Shown here: positions 34,869 to 44,158 of the stretch, one piece after another
Numbering within the stretch: the first letter of the stretch is position 1
Layout: each line of letters opens with the position of its first letter
Assembly (NCBI GenBank): GCA_900754475.1
Contig: CAAECY010000073.1
Span: 1 to 49,428 of the forward strand
Reading direction: 5' to 3'
From: an uncultured Sutterella sp.
Lineage (GTDB): Bacteria > Pseudomonadota > Gammaproteobacteria > Burkholderiales > Burkholderiaceae_F
Length of the DNA: 49,428 nt
The notes under the pieces: model-generated
The model's input: the letters and a program-made list of their open reading frames with translations, nothing else
Databases searched by the model: none
What the model was told of the DNA's origin: nothing
Position numbers and translations under genes: made by a program

Positions 34869-35488
34869 CACATCCACCGCGCGCGCATGAGTTCGGCCAT
34901 GGCGGCAAGCGCCCGAGCGCGATGGCTCACGCGGTTTTTCTCTTCGGCCGTGAGTTCCGCGGCGGTCTTCCCGAATTCGGGCACGTAAAAGTGGGGGTCA
35001 TAGCCGAAGCCCCCGTCGCCCGCGGGTTCGTCGACGATTTCGCCCTGCCAGACGCCTTCGGCGACGAGCGGCTCGGGGTCCTCGGGGTGACGCACCGCCA
35101 CCAGAAGGCACGTGTAGTGCGCGCGGCGCGTGGCGGCGCCTTGCAGTTTCTCAACGAGCAGGCGGTTGTTCGCCGCATCGTCGTGCCCGCCCGCAAAGCG
35201 CGCGGAATGCACGCCCGGTCGCCCGCCGAGGGCGTCCGCGCAAATGCCCGAGTCGTCCGCCATGGCGGGGAGCCCCGTTTCGCGCGCGGCGTGGCGCGCC
35301 TTCGCGAGCGCGTTTTCGAGGAACGTGCCGAAGGGCTCGTCCGCCGAACCGACGCCGAGCTCGCCCTGTGGGACGATGCGGATGCCGAGTTCGCCGAACA
35401 TCGCCTGGAATTCGCGGACCTTGCCCGCGTTGTTCGAGGCGAGCACGAGGGTTTTCGTCATATCGGAAGTCGTATCGGAAGTCGTCAT
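34868..35488 (-). CDS. rdgB: non-canonical purine NTP pyrophosphatase RdgB/HAM1
   Basis: Hydrolyses ITP, dITP and XTP to monophosphates, keeping deaminated purines out of DNA and RNA. 206 residues. Family motifs are VLASNNAGKVREFQAMF (substrate/Mg site), GTFLENALAKARHAA, MADDSGICADALGGRPGVHSARFAG, GDGGFGYDPHFYVPEFGKTAAELTAEEKNRVSHRARAL. ATG 35488 (MTTSDTTSD...) has GGAAAAAC upstream and adds nine repetitive residues before MTKTLV. An ATG at 35461 would give the typical length but lacks a ribosome-binding site. The gene starts 38 bases after rph, and its stop overlaps the hemW start. Confidence 0.95.
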   Translation of the reverse strand: MTTSDTTSDMTKTLVLASNNAGKVREFQAMFGELGIRIVPQGELGVGSADEPFGTFLENALAKARHAARETGLPAMADDSGICADALGGRPGVHSARFAGGHDDAANNRLLVEKLQGAATRRAHYTCLLVAVRHPEDPEPLVAEGVWQGEIVDEPAGDGGFGYDPHFYVPEFGKTAAELTAEEKNRVSHRARALAAMAELMRARWM

Positions 35489-35526
35489 GTGTGTTTTTCC
35501 AAAGCAAAAACGAATGGATTCGCGTG

Positions 35527-36282
35527 TCAGACGGAAGCGGCGAGCGCTTCGCGCTGCAGGCGGGCAAGTTCCAGGTTGCCGCGCTTCGCAAGCGAGAGGA
35601 GTGCCGCTAGCTCTTCTTCGGAGAAGGGTTCGCCTTCGGCCGTCCCCTGAATTTCGACGAACTTCCCTTCGCTCGTCATGACGACGTTCATGTCCGTGTC
35701 GCTCGAGCTGTCTTCGATGTAATTGAGGTCGAGCACGGGGCGGCCGTTCGAGACGCCCACCGAAACGGCGCTCACCTGCGCGAGGATCGGGTCTTCGGTG
35801 ATGTCGCCCTTTTCGAGCATCCCCGTCACCGCGTCGCGCAGCGCCACCCAGGCGCCCGTGATCGAAGCGCAGCGCGTGCCGCCGTCGGCCTGGATCACGT
35901 CGCAGTCGATCTTGATCGTGAATTCGCCGAGCTTCTTGCGGTCGACGACGGCGCGAAGACTGCGACCGATCAGGCGCTGGATTTCCTGCGTGCGGCCCGT
36001 CTGCTTGCCGCGCGCCGCTTCGCGATCGCAGCGCGTCCCGGTCGCACGCGGCAAAAGGCCGTACTCGGCCGTCACCCAGCCTTCGCCGCGACCGCGCAGA
36101 AAGGACGGAACGCCCGCTTCGACGCTCGCCGTGCAGATCACCTTCGTGTCGCCCGCACAGACGAGCACGCTCCCTTCGGCGTACTTCGTGTAACGACGCA
36201 CGAACACGGTGGGACGCAACGCGTCGTCCGAACGCCCGTCGGGACGGGCGGGAAAAGTCTGAGTCCGATTTGCTTCGGTCAT
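35527..36282 (-). CDS. rph: ribonuclease PH
   Basis: A phosphorolytic 3'-5' exoribonuclease trimming tRNA and structured RNA. 251 residues. Conserved parts are GSVLVCAGDTKVICTASVE, GEGWVTAEYGLLPRATGTRCDREA, the TGRTQEIQRLIGRSLRAVVD phosphate-site region, DCDVIQADGGTRCASITGAWVAL, and DLNYIEDSSSDTDMNVVMTSEGKFVEIQGTAEGEPFS. ATG 36282 has GGAG upstream. First gene of the common rph-rdgB-hemW operon. Confidence 0.97.
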   Translation of the reverse strand: MTEANRTQTFPARPDGRSDDALRPTVFVRRYTKYAEGSVLVCAGDTKVICTASVEAGVPSFLRGRGEGWVTAEYGLLPRATGTRCDREAARGKQTGRTQEIQRLIGRSLRAVVDRKKLGEFTIKIDCDVIQADGGTRCASITGAWVALRDAVTGMLEKGDITEDPILAQVSAVSVGVSNGRPVLDLNYIEDSSSDTDMNVVMTSEGKFVEIQGTAEGEPFSEEELAALLSLAKRGNLELARLQREALAASV

Positions 36283-36403
36283 GAGTGGTCTCCGCTGAGG
36301 AACGATTGGCGCCGTCATCGTAGCAAAGGCGCGCGCGACAGGGGAGAAACAAGCCCGCGGCTGAGAGCGCTCGGCGGAGAGGACCGCCCCCGGAACGAAG
36401 AAA

Positions 36404-36436
36404 GAGCCGTCCGGTTTTCTTCGAACCGAACGGCTC
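36404..36436 (-). terminator. terminator of the secreted flavoprotein gene
   Basis: A 13-bp stem with one mismatch (GAGCCGTCCGGTT with AACCGAACGGCTC) around TTCTTCG. On minus it is followed by TTTCTTCG. It lies just after the stop at 36474 and before rph. Confidence 0.72.
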
Positions 36437-36473
36437 CTCACGAGCGCCTTCAAGCGCTCGGGCGTTCACCCGC

Positions 36474-37991
36474 TTACTTCGCAGCCTTCTCCTTCGCGAG
36501 GATGTCCATCACGGCCATGCGGCCCGAGTTGATGGCGAAGGCCGAGGCCGTCCCTTCGCCGACTTTGAGGTCGTAGCTGTCGCCGTAGACGCCGCCCGCG
36601 TCGTGCCCGGTCGCGTAGAGCCCCGGAATCACGCGGTCGTCCTTATCGAGCACTTCAAGGTTTTCCGTCACCTTGACGCCGTTCAGGGACGTGAGCGTGT
36701 TGAGCTTCCCGCGGATCACGTAGAAGGGACCCGTGGCGACTTCGCGCAGGTAGTAGGGATCTTTTCCGAACTGATCGTCCCGACCCTGGCGGGCGAACTT
36801 CGTCATGTTGTCGCACGAACGCTTGAGCGTTGCGGGATCCATCCCGGCCTTCTTGGCGACCTCTTCGATCGTTTGGCCCACAAAGACGTTCCCGAGCTTT
36901 TCGTTCGCTTCGATCAGGCGGTCGAGCTCGGTCGCCTTTTGGTGACGCTGGATGAAGTTCCCGCACGGGTTGAGGTAGCCCTTCCCTTCCGTTTCAAGCT
37001 CCTTCTTCGTCGTTTCGTCGAAGACGACGTACGTCCATTCGCCCGAGCGCGCGATCGCGTTCGAGGCGGTCGGCCAGTCGATCGTCAGCTCTTCGTCGAA
37101 GAAGCGGTTCCCGGTGCCGTCGACGTAAAGGAGCCCCTGACGGAAGATCGCGCGCAACTCTTTGTTGGGCCCGTTGCAAATCGCTTCGCCTTCGGCGGGC
37201 ATGAAGGCGCCGTTCACCATCATGGGCCCCATGTTGTCGCCGACCGCCCCGACGGAAAAGGCCATCTTGATGCCGTCCCCCGTGCGGCCGGGCGAGCCCA
37301 CCGGAATCATTTCGATCCCGGTCGTCTTTTTGACGAAATCGGTGTCGAAGTTGTAGCCGCCCGTCGCGAGGATGACGTACTTCGCCTTGACCGTCACCTT
37401 TTCGCCGTCTTTGTCGACCGCTTCAACGCCCGCCACGCGACCGTTTTCGGTGATGAGCTTTTGAGCGGGCGTCGAAAGCAGAAGCGTGCCGCCCCCTTTC
37501 TTAAAGTGTTCGACCATCGCCTTCGGCAGCGACCCGGCCGACGGATAAATGTGCCAGGTCAGATCCTTCTTGTCGCGCCAGGCCGTTTTGACTTCCTTCC
37601 AATGGACGCCATGGTCCCACACCCACTGAATCGTGTCGCCCGAGAGGTCGACGAACTTCTTCATAAGCGGCGCATTGAAGCGCCAGTGATGGTACTGAGC
37701 CATCTGCTTGAAGGCTTCCGTCTTCGTGAGCGTCACGCCCGCTTTCTTCTGCATGAAGCTTTCCGCGGCGAAACTCCCTTCCATGAAGTTCCCCGCACCG
37801 CCCGCGTAGGCGTTTTTCTCCAGCATCACGACCGAGAGCCCGCCCTCGACGGCGCTCACACCCGCAACCGTCCCCGAGGCGCCCGCCCCGACGACCGCCA
37901 CGTCGACGTCGTACGTCCGATCGGCCCAGACGGGCGTTGCCGCAATCGCGCCGAGCGCGGCCAGTACCGCAGTGAGAGTTCGAATCCGCAT
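36474..37991 (-). CDS. secreted FAD-dependent flavoprotein (fumarate reductase/succinate dehydrogenase flavoprotein-like), substrate unknown
   Basis: A 505-residue exported flavoprotein. The Sec signal peptide (residues 1-23) is cut after PVWA; the FAD-binding GAGASG loop is at 35-40 and the second Gly-rich motif is YVILATGGYNFDTDF. It belongs to the FAD_binding_2 group that includes flavocytochrome c fumarate and urocanate reductases. It lacks the fumarate-reductase HxxMGG and GGVHGxxRLGG segments and the active-site arginine context. In their place are LTSLNGVKVTEN and ATGHDAGGVYGDSYDLKVGEGTASAFAINSGR. A different acceptor is therefore likely. No haem or FMN domain is fused. AAAGGAAAC precedes the ATG at 37991. 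A Crp-like regulator gene is divergent, 285 bases away, and probably controls it. Confidence 0.88.
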   Translation of the reverse strand: MRIRTLTAVLAALGAIAATPVWADRTYDVDVAVVGAGASGTVAGVSAVEGGLSVVMLEKNAYAGGAGNFMEGSFAAESFMQKKAGVTLTKTEAFKQMAQYHHWRFNAPLMKKFVDLSGDTIQWVWDHGVHWKEVKTAWRDKKDLTWHIYPSAGSLPKAMVEHFKKGGGTLLLSTPAQKLITENGRVAGVEAVDKDGEKVTVKAKYVILATGGYNFDTDFVKKTTGIEMIPVGSPGRTGDGIKMAFSVGAVGDNMGPMMVNGAFMPAEGEAICNGPNKELRAIFRQGLLYVDGTGNRFFDEELTIDWPTASNAIARSGEWTYVVFDETTKKELETEGKGYLNPCGNFIQRHQKATELDRLIEANEKLGNVFVGQTIEEVAKKAGMDPATLKRSCDNMTKFARQGRDDQFGKDPYYLREVATGPFYVIRGKLNTLTSLNGVKVTENLEVLDKDDRVIPGLYATGHDAGGVYGDSYDLKVGEGTASAFAINSGRMAVMDILAKEKAAK

Positions 37992-38276
37992 AACCGTTTC
38001 CTTTTTCAAAAGCCTTCCCCGCAAGGAAGCACGAACCAAGCACGGAGCGCGAATTTCAAAACGGCGAAGCGGTCCTTCTTCGCCTCGCGCTCCCGACAGC
38101 GTCATTCTCAATGGGCGCCCTCTCGCGCGACAGGTTCAAAAGAGCCCGTTCGCGGTCGGGACTTTTTCCTAGAGACGCCCGAAAGAAAACGGTTCATCAT
38201 CGGGAGATCGACATCTTGCGCCGCCGACGGCCGCGGCGAAGGCGAATCACCGAAGGGACTGCGAAAGGAAACCCCC

Positions 38277-39203
38277 ATGCCGAATCCGACCGTCTCGCCC
38301 ATCCGAAGCGGCGCGTCGATGCTCGCCGCACTTCTCAACCAACGGTTCGACGCGGACGCGACGAACCGCCCGTCGGCCGTTCCTCCCGAGGTGCGACTCG
38401 TCTCGGACCCCGTCATGCCCTGGGTGACCCCGAAAGTCCCCCGAGTGCTCGCGGACCTCATGCGCGAGGTCGGCCGGACGGTCGACCTCGATGCGGGCGC
38501 GTACGTGTTTCCGCCCCAGACGAGTTTCGGCGCGCTCGTACTCCTCACGGACGGGCTCGGGGCGCGCGCGTTCGGGAGTCCCCTCAATCAGAAAGCAACC
38601 GCGATCGCGCTCAGCATTCCGGGACGCCTTCTCGGCGGCAATCACTGCTTCTGGTCCGAGCGCCCCGGGATCGGCCGCTACGTGACGCTCACGCCCGCCC
38701 GGGTGGTGTTCGCGCCGCGCGCGGCCCTCAAAGCGCGGTTGCGCGCCGAGCCGGAACTCCTTGAACTCGCCGCCGCCGAGCTCGACCTCTGCCTTCAGTC
38801 GGACAGAATCGGCTTTGGCGCCATCGCGCTTTTGTCCGTACGGATGCGGCTTTTGCTCTGGGCCCTCACCTGGGGGCTCGTCTACGGGGAGCTTGTGAGT
38901 GAGGGCGAGAGCGAGCGCGTGCGGATTGCGCCGTCGCTCCCCGTCGAGTTGCTCGCTTCGGTCGTGAGCGCCAACGTGTCTCAAGTAAAGCGCGACCTTG
39001 CCCTCTTGCGCGACGCCGGGGACTGGAAGCGCACCGACTCAGGGATAGACGTGCGCGCGGCGCTCTTTGACGAACCGTGGCAGTGGCTGCGCCGCTCCGA
39101 AGAGCACGTGTCGCTCCATCCGCGTCCCGCCGACTGGCGGGTGCTACTCAAGACGCCGCGACGGCGGCTTGAGGCCGAACTCTCGGGACGACTTGCTCCT
39201 TGA
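38277..39203 (+). CDS. Crp/Fnr-like transcriptional regulator, divergent
   Basis: 308 residues. The N-terminal two-thirds resembles the cNMP-binding beta-roll of Crp family regulators (FPPQTSFGALVLLTDGLGARAFG, then ALSIPGRLLGGNHCFW). A long helix (about 155-200) follows, then a C-terminal winged helix near residues 215-265 (ELLASVVSANVSQVKRDLALLRDAGDW). No Fnr-type N-terminal cysteine cluster is visible. AAAGGA before ATG 38277 fixes the start. It is transcribed away from the secreted flavoprotein gene, so the shared spacer 37992-38276 should carry its operator. The family call rests on fold-level motifs and is moderate. Confidence 0.7.
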   Translation: MPNPTVSPIRSGASMLAALLNQRFDADATNRPSAVPPEVRLVSDPVMPWVTPKVPRVLADLMREVGRTVDLDAGAYVFPPQTSFGALVLLTDGLGARAFGSPLNQKATAIALSIPGRLLGGNHCFWSERPGIGRYVTLTPARVVFAPRAALKARLRAEPELLELAAAELDLCLQSDRIGFGAIALLSVRMRLLLWALTWGLVYGELVSEGESERVRIAPSLPVELLASVVSANVSQVKRDLALLRDAGDWKRTDSGIDVRAALFDEPWQWLRRSEEHVSLHPRPADWRVLLKTPRRRLEAELSGRLAP

Positions 39204-39376
39204 GGGTTCGAGGGTCGGGGATCTGCGCTCGGGAGGGCTTTCGGTAAACCGACGGGGCTTCTCGGTGGTTTCCCGTTCGGATCTTTCTTAAAATGCCGGG
39301 CACGGCCGGCCGCGGACCGATCGAGACGACGAACACCGCGGTGCCGTTTTTGTTTTTTCAAACGAAGAGGATCTCC

Positions 39377-40279
39377 ATGGCCCATGTTTCCAGCATGACC
39401 GGTTACGCCCTCGCCGACGGTTCCACCCCGCTCGGCACCGTGGCCGTCGAATGTCGCGCGGTCAATTCGCGCTTTCTCGACCTCACGCTGCGCATCGACG
39501 ACGCGCTGCGCTTTACGGAGCCGCTCATTCGCGAAACGCTCCAGAAGCGCGTGGGCCGCGGCAAGCTCGAAGTGCGCGTGTCGTTGCGCCAGAACGATGC
39601 GGCGATGCCCGCCTCGGTGCACCGCGAGTCGCTCGAACGCTTGATGGCCCTTCAGCAGTCGATCCTCGACACGGCGCGCGACGCGCGGCCCTTGTCGGTT
39701 GCGGAAATTCTCGAGATGCCCGGCATCGCCGCGCATCCCGCCACGGACCGCGATGCGGTGACGCACGACGTCTTGGCCGTCCTCGACAAAGCGCTCGAAG
39801 GCTTCTGCGCCGCCCGCGCCCGCGAGGGTGCCGCCCTGGCCGACGTCATCCGCGGCTACTGCGACCGCATGGAAGCGACCGTCACGGAAGTGCGCGGCGA
39901 GATTCCGCGCATCATCGAACACATCGAAGGCAAGCTCACCGAGCGCCTCGAAACGGCGCTTGCGCGCACGCTCACGGAAAAGAGCACGCTCGACCCCGCG
40001 GAAGTGTCGGACCGCATCCGTCAGGAAGTGACCCTCTACGCCATTCGCCTCGACGTCGACGAAGAGATCAACCGTCTCCTCACCCACATCGCCGAAGTGC
40101 GCCGCATTCTCGAAAAGGGCGGCCCCGTCGGTCGTCGACTCGACTTCATGGCGCAGGAAATGAACCGCGAAGCCAACACGCTCGGCTCGAAGGCGGCCGC
40201 GATCGAAATGACGAACGCGTCGCTCGCGTTGAAGATCGTGATCGAGCAGCTCCGCGAACAGATCCAGAACCTCGAATAA
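39377..40279 (+). CDS. yicC: YicC-family endoribonuclease / RNase adaptor
   Basis: 300 residues. The N-terminal SSMTGYA followed by VAVECRAVNSRFLDLTLRI and PLIRETLQKRVGRGKLEVRVSL is the YicC signature. The C-terminal half is helical with EINRLLTHIAEVRRILEKGGPVGRRLDFMAQEMNREANTLGSKAA (DUF1732), the metal-dependent endoribonuclease region in E. coli YicC. GAAGAGGA before ATG 39377 sets the start. gmk follows 22 bases later. Confidence 0.95.
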   Translation: MAHVSSMTGYALADGSTPLGTVAVECRAVNSRFLDLTLRIDDALRFTEPLIRETLQKRVGRGKLEVRVSLRQNDAAMPASVHRESLERLMALQQSILDTARDARPLSVAEILEMPGIAAHPATDRDAVTHDVLAVLDKALEGFCAARAREGAALADVIRGYCDRMEATVTEVRGEIPRIIEHIEGKLTERLETALARTLTEKSTLDPAEVSDRIRQEVTLYAIRLDVDEEINRLLTHIAEVRRILEKGGPVGRRLDFMAQEMNREANTLGSKAAAIEMTNASLALKIVIEQLREQIQNLE

Positions 40280-40301
40280 TCGTTTCTTTGTGGGACCCAC
40301 C

Positions 40302-40958
40302 ATGACCGAACAGCTTCTCACCCCGGTGCACCCCGGGCGCCTCTTTCTCGTGACGGCTCCGTCGGGGGCAGGCAAGTCGACGCTCGTCAACGCGCTGCTC
40401 TCTCGCGAGCCCGCCATCAAGCTTTCCATTTCGCACACGACGCGCGATCCGCGTCCGGGCGAAGAAAACGGCCGCGAATACCACTTCGTCACCGAAGAGG
40501 AATTCCGCGACATGGAGCAGCGCGGCGACTTTTTGGAGTCCGCCCTCGTGCACGGCAACCACTACGGCACGAGCCGCGTGTGGATCGAAAAGAAAATGGC
40601 CGCCGGGAACGACGTCCTTCTTGAAATCGACTGGCAGGGTGCGCGCCAGGTGCGCGCCCGCTTCCCCGGAACGGTCGGCATCTTCATTCTTCCGCCCTCG
40701 ATCGAGGCGCTCGAATGGCGTCTCAACCACCGCGGCACCGACAGCGCGCAGACGATCACGCGTCGTTTGCTCGGTGCCGGAGCCGAGATGGCGCATGCCT
40801 CGGAATTCGAGTACGTTATAATCAACGAAGATTTCGACAAGGCACTCGAGGAAATGGTCGCCGTCGTCACCGCAAGCCGTCTCGCCTTCGGGCAGCAGGC
40901 GGTGCGCCATCGGACGCAGTTTGCCGCGCTCGGCGTTCCCGTTCCTCCCGTCGCCTGA
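40302..40958 (+). CDS. gmk: guanylate kinase
   Basis: Phosphorylates GMP to GDP. 218 residues. P-loop APSGAGKST (about 23-31), the GMP-binding SISHTTRDPRPGEENGREYHFVTEEEF, the LESALVHGNHYGTSR loop, DVLLEIDWQGARQV and IFILPPSIEALEWRLNHRGTDS are all canonical. ATG 40302 gives the expected N-terminus; an in-frame GTG 12 bases upstream is unlikely. It stands in the common gmk-rpoZ-spoT order. Confidence 0.97.
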   Translation: MTEQLLTPVHPGRLFLVTAPSGAGKSTLVNALLSREPAIKLSISHTTRDPRPGEENGREYHFVTEEEFRDMEQRGDFLESALVHGNHYGTSRVWIEKKMAAGNDVLLEIDWQGARQVRARFPGTVGIFILPPSIEALEWRLNHRGTDSAQTITRRLLGAGAEMAHASEFEYVIINEDFDKALEEMVAVVTASRLAFGQQAVRHRTQFAALGVPVPPVA

Positions 40959-41077
40959 CCGCCCGCGAGGGCTCAGAAGGGGGTGATGCGGAGGACTGCA
41001 TCGCCCCGCTTTTCGTCGGCGTACGTTCGACGTCCGACCCCGCCCGCTTTTTTCACACTCACACGCTCCGAATCCAA

Positions 41078-41278
41078 ATGGCCCGTATTACCGTTGAAGA
41101 CTGCCTGAAGAAGATCCCGAACCGCTTCCAGATGGTTCTCGTTGCCGCTTACCGCGCGCGCCAGATCACCCAGGGCTACGCCCCGAAGGTCGACGCCAAG
41201 GACAAGCCCACCGTGATCGCGCTTCGTGAAATCGCGAAGGGCGAAGTGGGTCTCGAAATGCTCCAGCGCGTGCCGTAA
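41078..41278 (+). CDS. rpoZ: RNA polymerase omega subunit
   Basis: A 66-residue omega subunit, which helps RNA polymerase assembly and forms part of a ppGpp site. The whole protein matches the family: MARITVEDCLKKIPNRFQMVLVAAYRARQI, the Ala-Arg helix, then KPTVIALREIAKGEVG. It starts at ATG 41078 without a clear Shine-Dalgarno; the longer upstream frame does not look coding. It lies between gmk and spoT, linking ppGpp synthesis and its target. Confidence 0.95.
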   Translation: MARITVEDCLKKIPNRFQMVLVAAYRARQITQGYAPKVDAKDKPTVIALREIAKGEVGLEMLQRVP

Positions 41279-41492
41279 TATTGATACACGCACTGAAGCC
41301 CCCAGAGCTCCGTCGGCCGGACGTCCCGGGAGGTGCGCCAAGCACCCGCGGGGCCCGGCCGAATTTGTTTTCGGACTCGCCGTTTTTCGGCATCCCCGCC
41401 TTCGGGTCGGGTGCCGCAAACTCCCGCGAAGCGTTTGAGTCGATCGGGGTTTCGGCAACAAAAAAACCAACGCTTCCGGAAGGATTCCCGTC

Positions 41493-43943
41493 ATGACCGT
41501 CGACATTCCCCCTTTGCCCGAGGACCTCTACGCCACGCGCGACGAGGCTCCCGACGCCGAGCCGCAGCCCTTCCCTCAGGCCGCGCGCTCCGTTTCGCCC
41601 TTCCGGTTCGCTCAGAAAAACGACAAGGCCGAAAGGCCCCGCACGTACGCGTCGCCCCACCCGAGTCATTTGCCCGACGCCGACCTGCCGCTTTTCACCC
41701 CCGAGCCGCCCGCGCCGATCGTGACCGCGGCGCAGCTCCTCGACACGATCAAGGTGTACCTCTCTCCCTCGGACGTCGAGAACGTTCGACGCGCCTACCG
41801 CTACGCCGACAACGCGCACCTCGGGCAATTCCGCAAGTCGGGCGAGCCCTACATCACGCATCCCCTTGCCGTCGCGGGCATTCTCGCCTCCTGGCGCATG
41901 GACGCGCAGGCGATTGCGGCCGGCCTCATGCACGACGTTCTCGAAGACACGCAGACAAGCAAAATCGAGATGACGAACCTCTTCGGCTCCGAGGTGGCGA
42001 ACATCGTCGACGGCGTCTCGAAGCTCGACAAGCTGCGCTTTTCGTCGAACGAAATCGCCCAGGCCGAAAGCTTCCGAAAGATGCTCCTTGCGATGTCGCG
42101 CGACGTGCGCGTCATTCTCGTAAAGCTCGCCGACCGTCTGCACAACATGCGCACCCTCGGCGTGATGCGCCCCGAAAAGCGCGCCCGCATCGCCCGCGAG
42201 ACGCTCGACATCTACGTGCCGCTCGCGCACCGCTTGGGGCTCAACAACGTCTTTCGCGAGTTGCAGGAGCTCTCCTTTGCAAACCGCTACCCCTTCCGCT
42301 ACAAGGTTCTCTACGAGAACGTGCTGAAGCTCCGAAACGAGCGACGTCCCGTCCTTGAGCGCATCATGAATGAGACCCGCGAGCAGTTCGCCCGCGACGG
42401 AATCCGCATGCGCATCCTCGGGCGCGACAAGACGATTTACGGCATCTACAACAAGATGCGCGAAAAGCACCAGTCCTTTTCCGACGCGCTCGACATTTAC
42501 GGCTTCCGCGTGATCGTGCGCTCGCTCGACGACTGCTACCTTGCGCTCGGGTGCCTCCATCGCCTCTACAAACCCGTACACGCGCGCTTCAAAGATTTCA
42601 TCGCGATTCCGAAGATGAACGGCTACCAGAGCCTTCACACGACCGTGATCGGTCCGGACGGAACGCCGATCGAATACCAGATCCGTACCGAAGAGATGCA
42701 CCGCATCGACGAGGACGGCATTCTCGTTCACTGGCTCTACCGCGACCAGGACGCAAGCGGCCTTCAGTCCCGCACGACCGCCTGGCTCCAAAATCTCCTC
42801 GAAATCCAGCGTACGAGCACCGACAGCGCGGAATTCCTCGAAAACATCAAGGTCGACCTCTTCCCGAACCGCGTCTATGTCTTTACCCCTCAGGGGAAGA
42901 TCATCTCGCTGCCGCGCGGATCGAGCCCGATCGACTTTGCGTACGAAATCCACACCGATGTCGGCAACCACGCCAAGGCGGCCCGCGTGAACGGCGAACC
43001 CAAGCCCCTCACGTGCGAACTCCGTAACGGCGACAAGGTCGAAATCGTCACGAGCCCCGACGCCTCGCCCTCGCCCGCGTGGCTGGAGCACGTCCATTCG
43101 GGGCGCGCGCGCGCCGAAATCCGTCAGTACCTGCGCAATTGCCAGTTCGACGAGTCGGTGCGGCTCGGGCGGCTGGCTCTTGAAAACCTGGCCGAAAGCG
43201 AAGGGGTCGACCTCTCGGCTCTGGCCGACGACGTGCGAAAGCTCGTTCTCAAGGAGTTCGGGTCCGAGAGCCTTGCGTCGCTCTACGCCTCGATCGGGCT
43301 CGGGAAGTGTCTCCCCGCCGCGGTTCTGCACCGCATTCTCACGATCCGCAACCAGGTGCTCGCCGAAAAGGGCGAACACCGGGCGCAGGCCGAGAATCTC
43401 CCCGCCGTCGTCATCAAGGGGAGCGAAGGCGCGGGCCTTCATCTCGCCCCCTGCTGCCACCCGATTCCGGGCGACCACATCCGCGGCTTCAGCCGTCCGG
43501 GGCAGGGCCTTACCGTGCACCGCGCCGACTGCACGCACGCCAAGCGCGGTGCCAAGGCCGATCCCTCCCGCTGGATGGACGTCCAGTGGAGCGACGTTCC
43601 GCAGACGGAACCGCGCTTTGCGGTGCCCCTGGAAGTCCTCGTCGACGACGCGCACGCGGGGCTTGCCGCCGTGGCCACGTCGGTCGCGAAGGCGAATTCG
43701 AGCATCGTCGGCCTCGCGCTTGACGACGCGGACGGCACGTGCGTCGTGCGCCCGATCGTTCAGGTGCGCGACCGCGACCATCTCGTCCACGTGATGCGCA
43801 CGATCCGGCAGAACGAGGTCGTGAAGAAGGTGAAGCGCATCCTCGACGACCGCAAGGCCGCGAAGGACCCGAAGGCTGCGAAGACCGCCAAGAGCGAGCA
43901 GACCGGCAAGGGTCGCCGCCGCGACGAGGACCCGTCCTCCTGA
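41493..43943 (+). CDS. spoT: bifunctional (p)ppGpp synthetase/hydrolase SpoT
   Basis: A stringent-response enzyme. 816 residues, longer than E. coli SpoT (702) through a Pro-rich N-terminus of about 75 residues and a Lys-rich tail of about 30. The HD hydrolase is intact: HLGQFRKSGEPYITHPLAVAGIL, HDVLEDT from His147, and VKLADRLHNMRTL. The synthetase region has GRDKTIYGIYNKM, LDIYGFRVIVRSLDDCY and the MNGYQSLHT Gly-Tyr-Gln-Ser motif. TGS (DLFPNRVYVFTPQGKIISLPRG...), CC domain (APCCHPIPGDHIRGF) and ACT complete the Rel architecture. ATG 41493 follows CCGGAAGGATT. It is the last gene before a strong terminator. Confidence 0.96.
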   Translation: MTVDIPPLPEDLYATRDEAPDAEPQPFPQAARSVSPFRFAQKNDKAERPRTYASPHPSHLPDADLPLFTPEPPAPIVTAAQLLDTIKVYLSPSDVENVRRAYRYADNAHLGQFRKSGEPYITHPLAVAGILASWRMDAQAIAAGLMHDVLEDTQTSKIEMTNLFGSEVANIVDGVSKLDKLRFSSNEIAQAESFRKMLLAMSRDVRVILVKLADRLHNMRTLGVMRPEKRARIARETLDIYVPLAHRLGLNNVFRELQELSFANRYPFRYKVLYENVLKLRNERRPVLERIMNETREQFARDGIRMRILGRDKTIYGIYNKMREKHQSFSDALDIYGFRVIVRSLDDCYLALGCLHRLYKPVHARFKDFIAIPKMNGYQSLHTTVIGPDGTPIEYQIRTEEMHRIDEDGILVHWLYRDQDASGLQSRTTAWLQNLLEIQRTSTDSAEFLENIKVDLFPNRVYVFTPQGKIISLPRGSSPIDFAYEIHTDVGNHAKAARVNGEPKPLTCELRNGDKVEIVTSPDASPSPAWLEHVHSGRARAEIRQYLRNCQFDESVRLGRLALENLAESEGVDLSALADDVRKLVLKEFGSESLASLYASIGLGKCLPAAVLHRILTIRNQVLAEKGEHRAQAENLPAVVIKGSEGAGLHLAPCCHPIPGDHIRGFSRPGQGLTVHRADCTHAKRGAKADPSRWMDVQWSDVPQTEPRFAVPLEVLVDDAHAGLAAVATSVAKANSSIVGLALDDADGTCVVRPIVQVRDRDHLVHVMRTIRQNEVVKKVKRILDDRKAAKDPKAAKTAKSEQTGKGRRRDEDPSS

Positions 43944-43985
43944 GGAGCCTCCCTTCCGTTCGCGAGCCCTGACGCTTGACGACCA

Positions 43986-44031
43986 CCCCGCGCCTTTTTC
44001 GTCGTTGCGACGCGAAGCGCGGGGTTTTTGT
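43986..44031 (+). terminator. terminator of spoT
   Basis: An 8-bp stem CCCCGCGC (43986-43993) with GCGCGGGG (44017-44024), with inner CGTCG/CGACG pairing, followed by TTTTTGTTT. Confidence 0.85.
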
Positions 44032-44158
44032 TTCAAGCGTTTCTGTTGGTTCGGGTTCGGGTGTTTTCCCTCTTTTCGCCGACGGCCCCATCGGGCGTAG
44101 GATTTTCCGAAACCGTTCGCACCCGAACGAACAATCGAAAGAACCCGGGAGAACCGTC

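Noticed and set aside
41166..44036. A long open frame on minus, antisense to spoT and rpoZ
   Set aside because: Same GC-bias artefact: no start signal, Arg/Val/Glu-rich shadow composition, and the opposite strand encodes complete RpoZ and SpoT.
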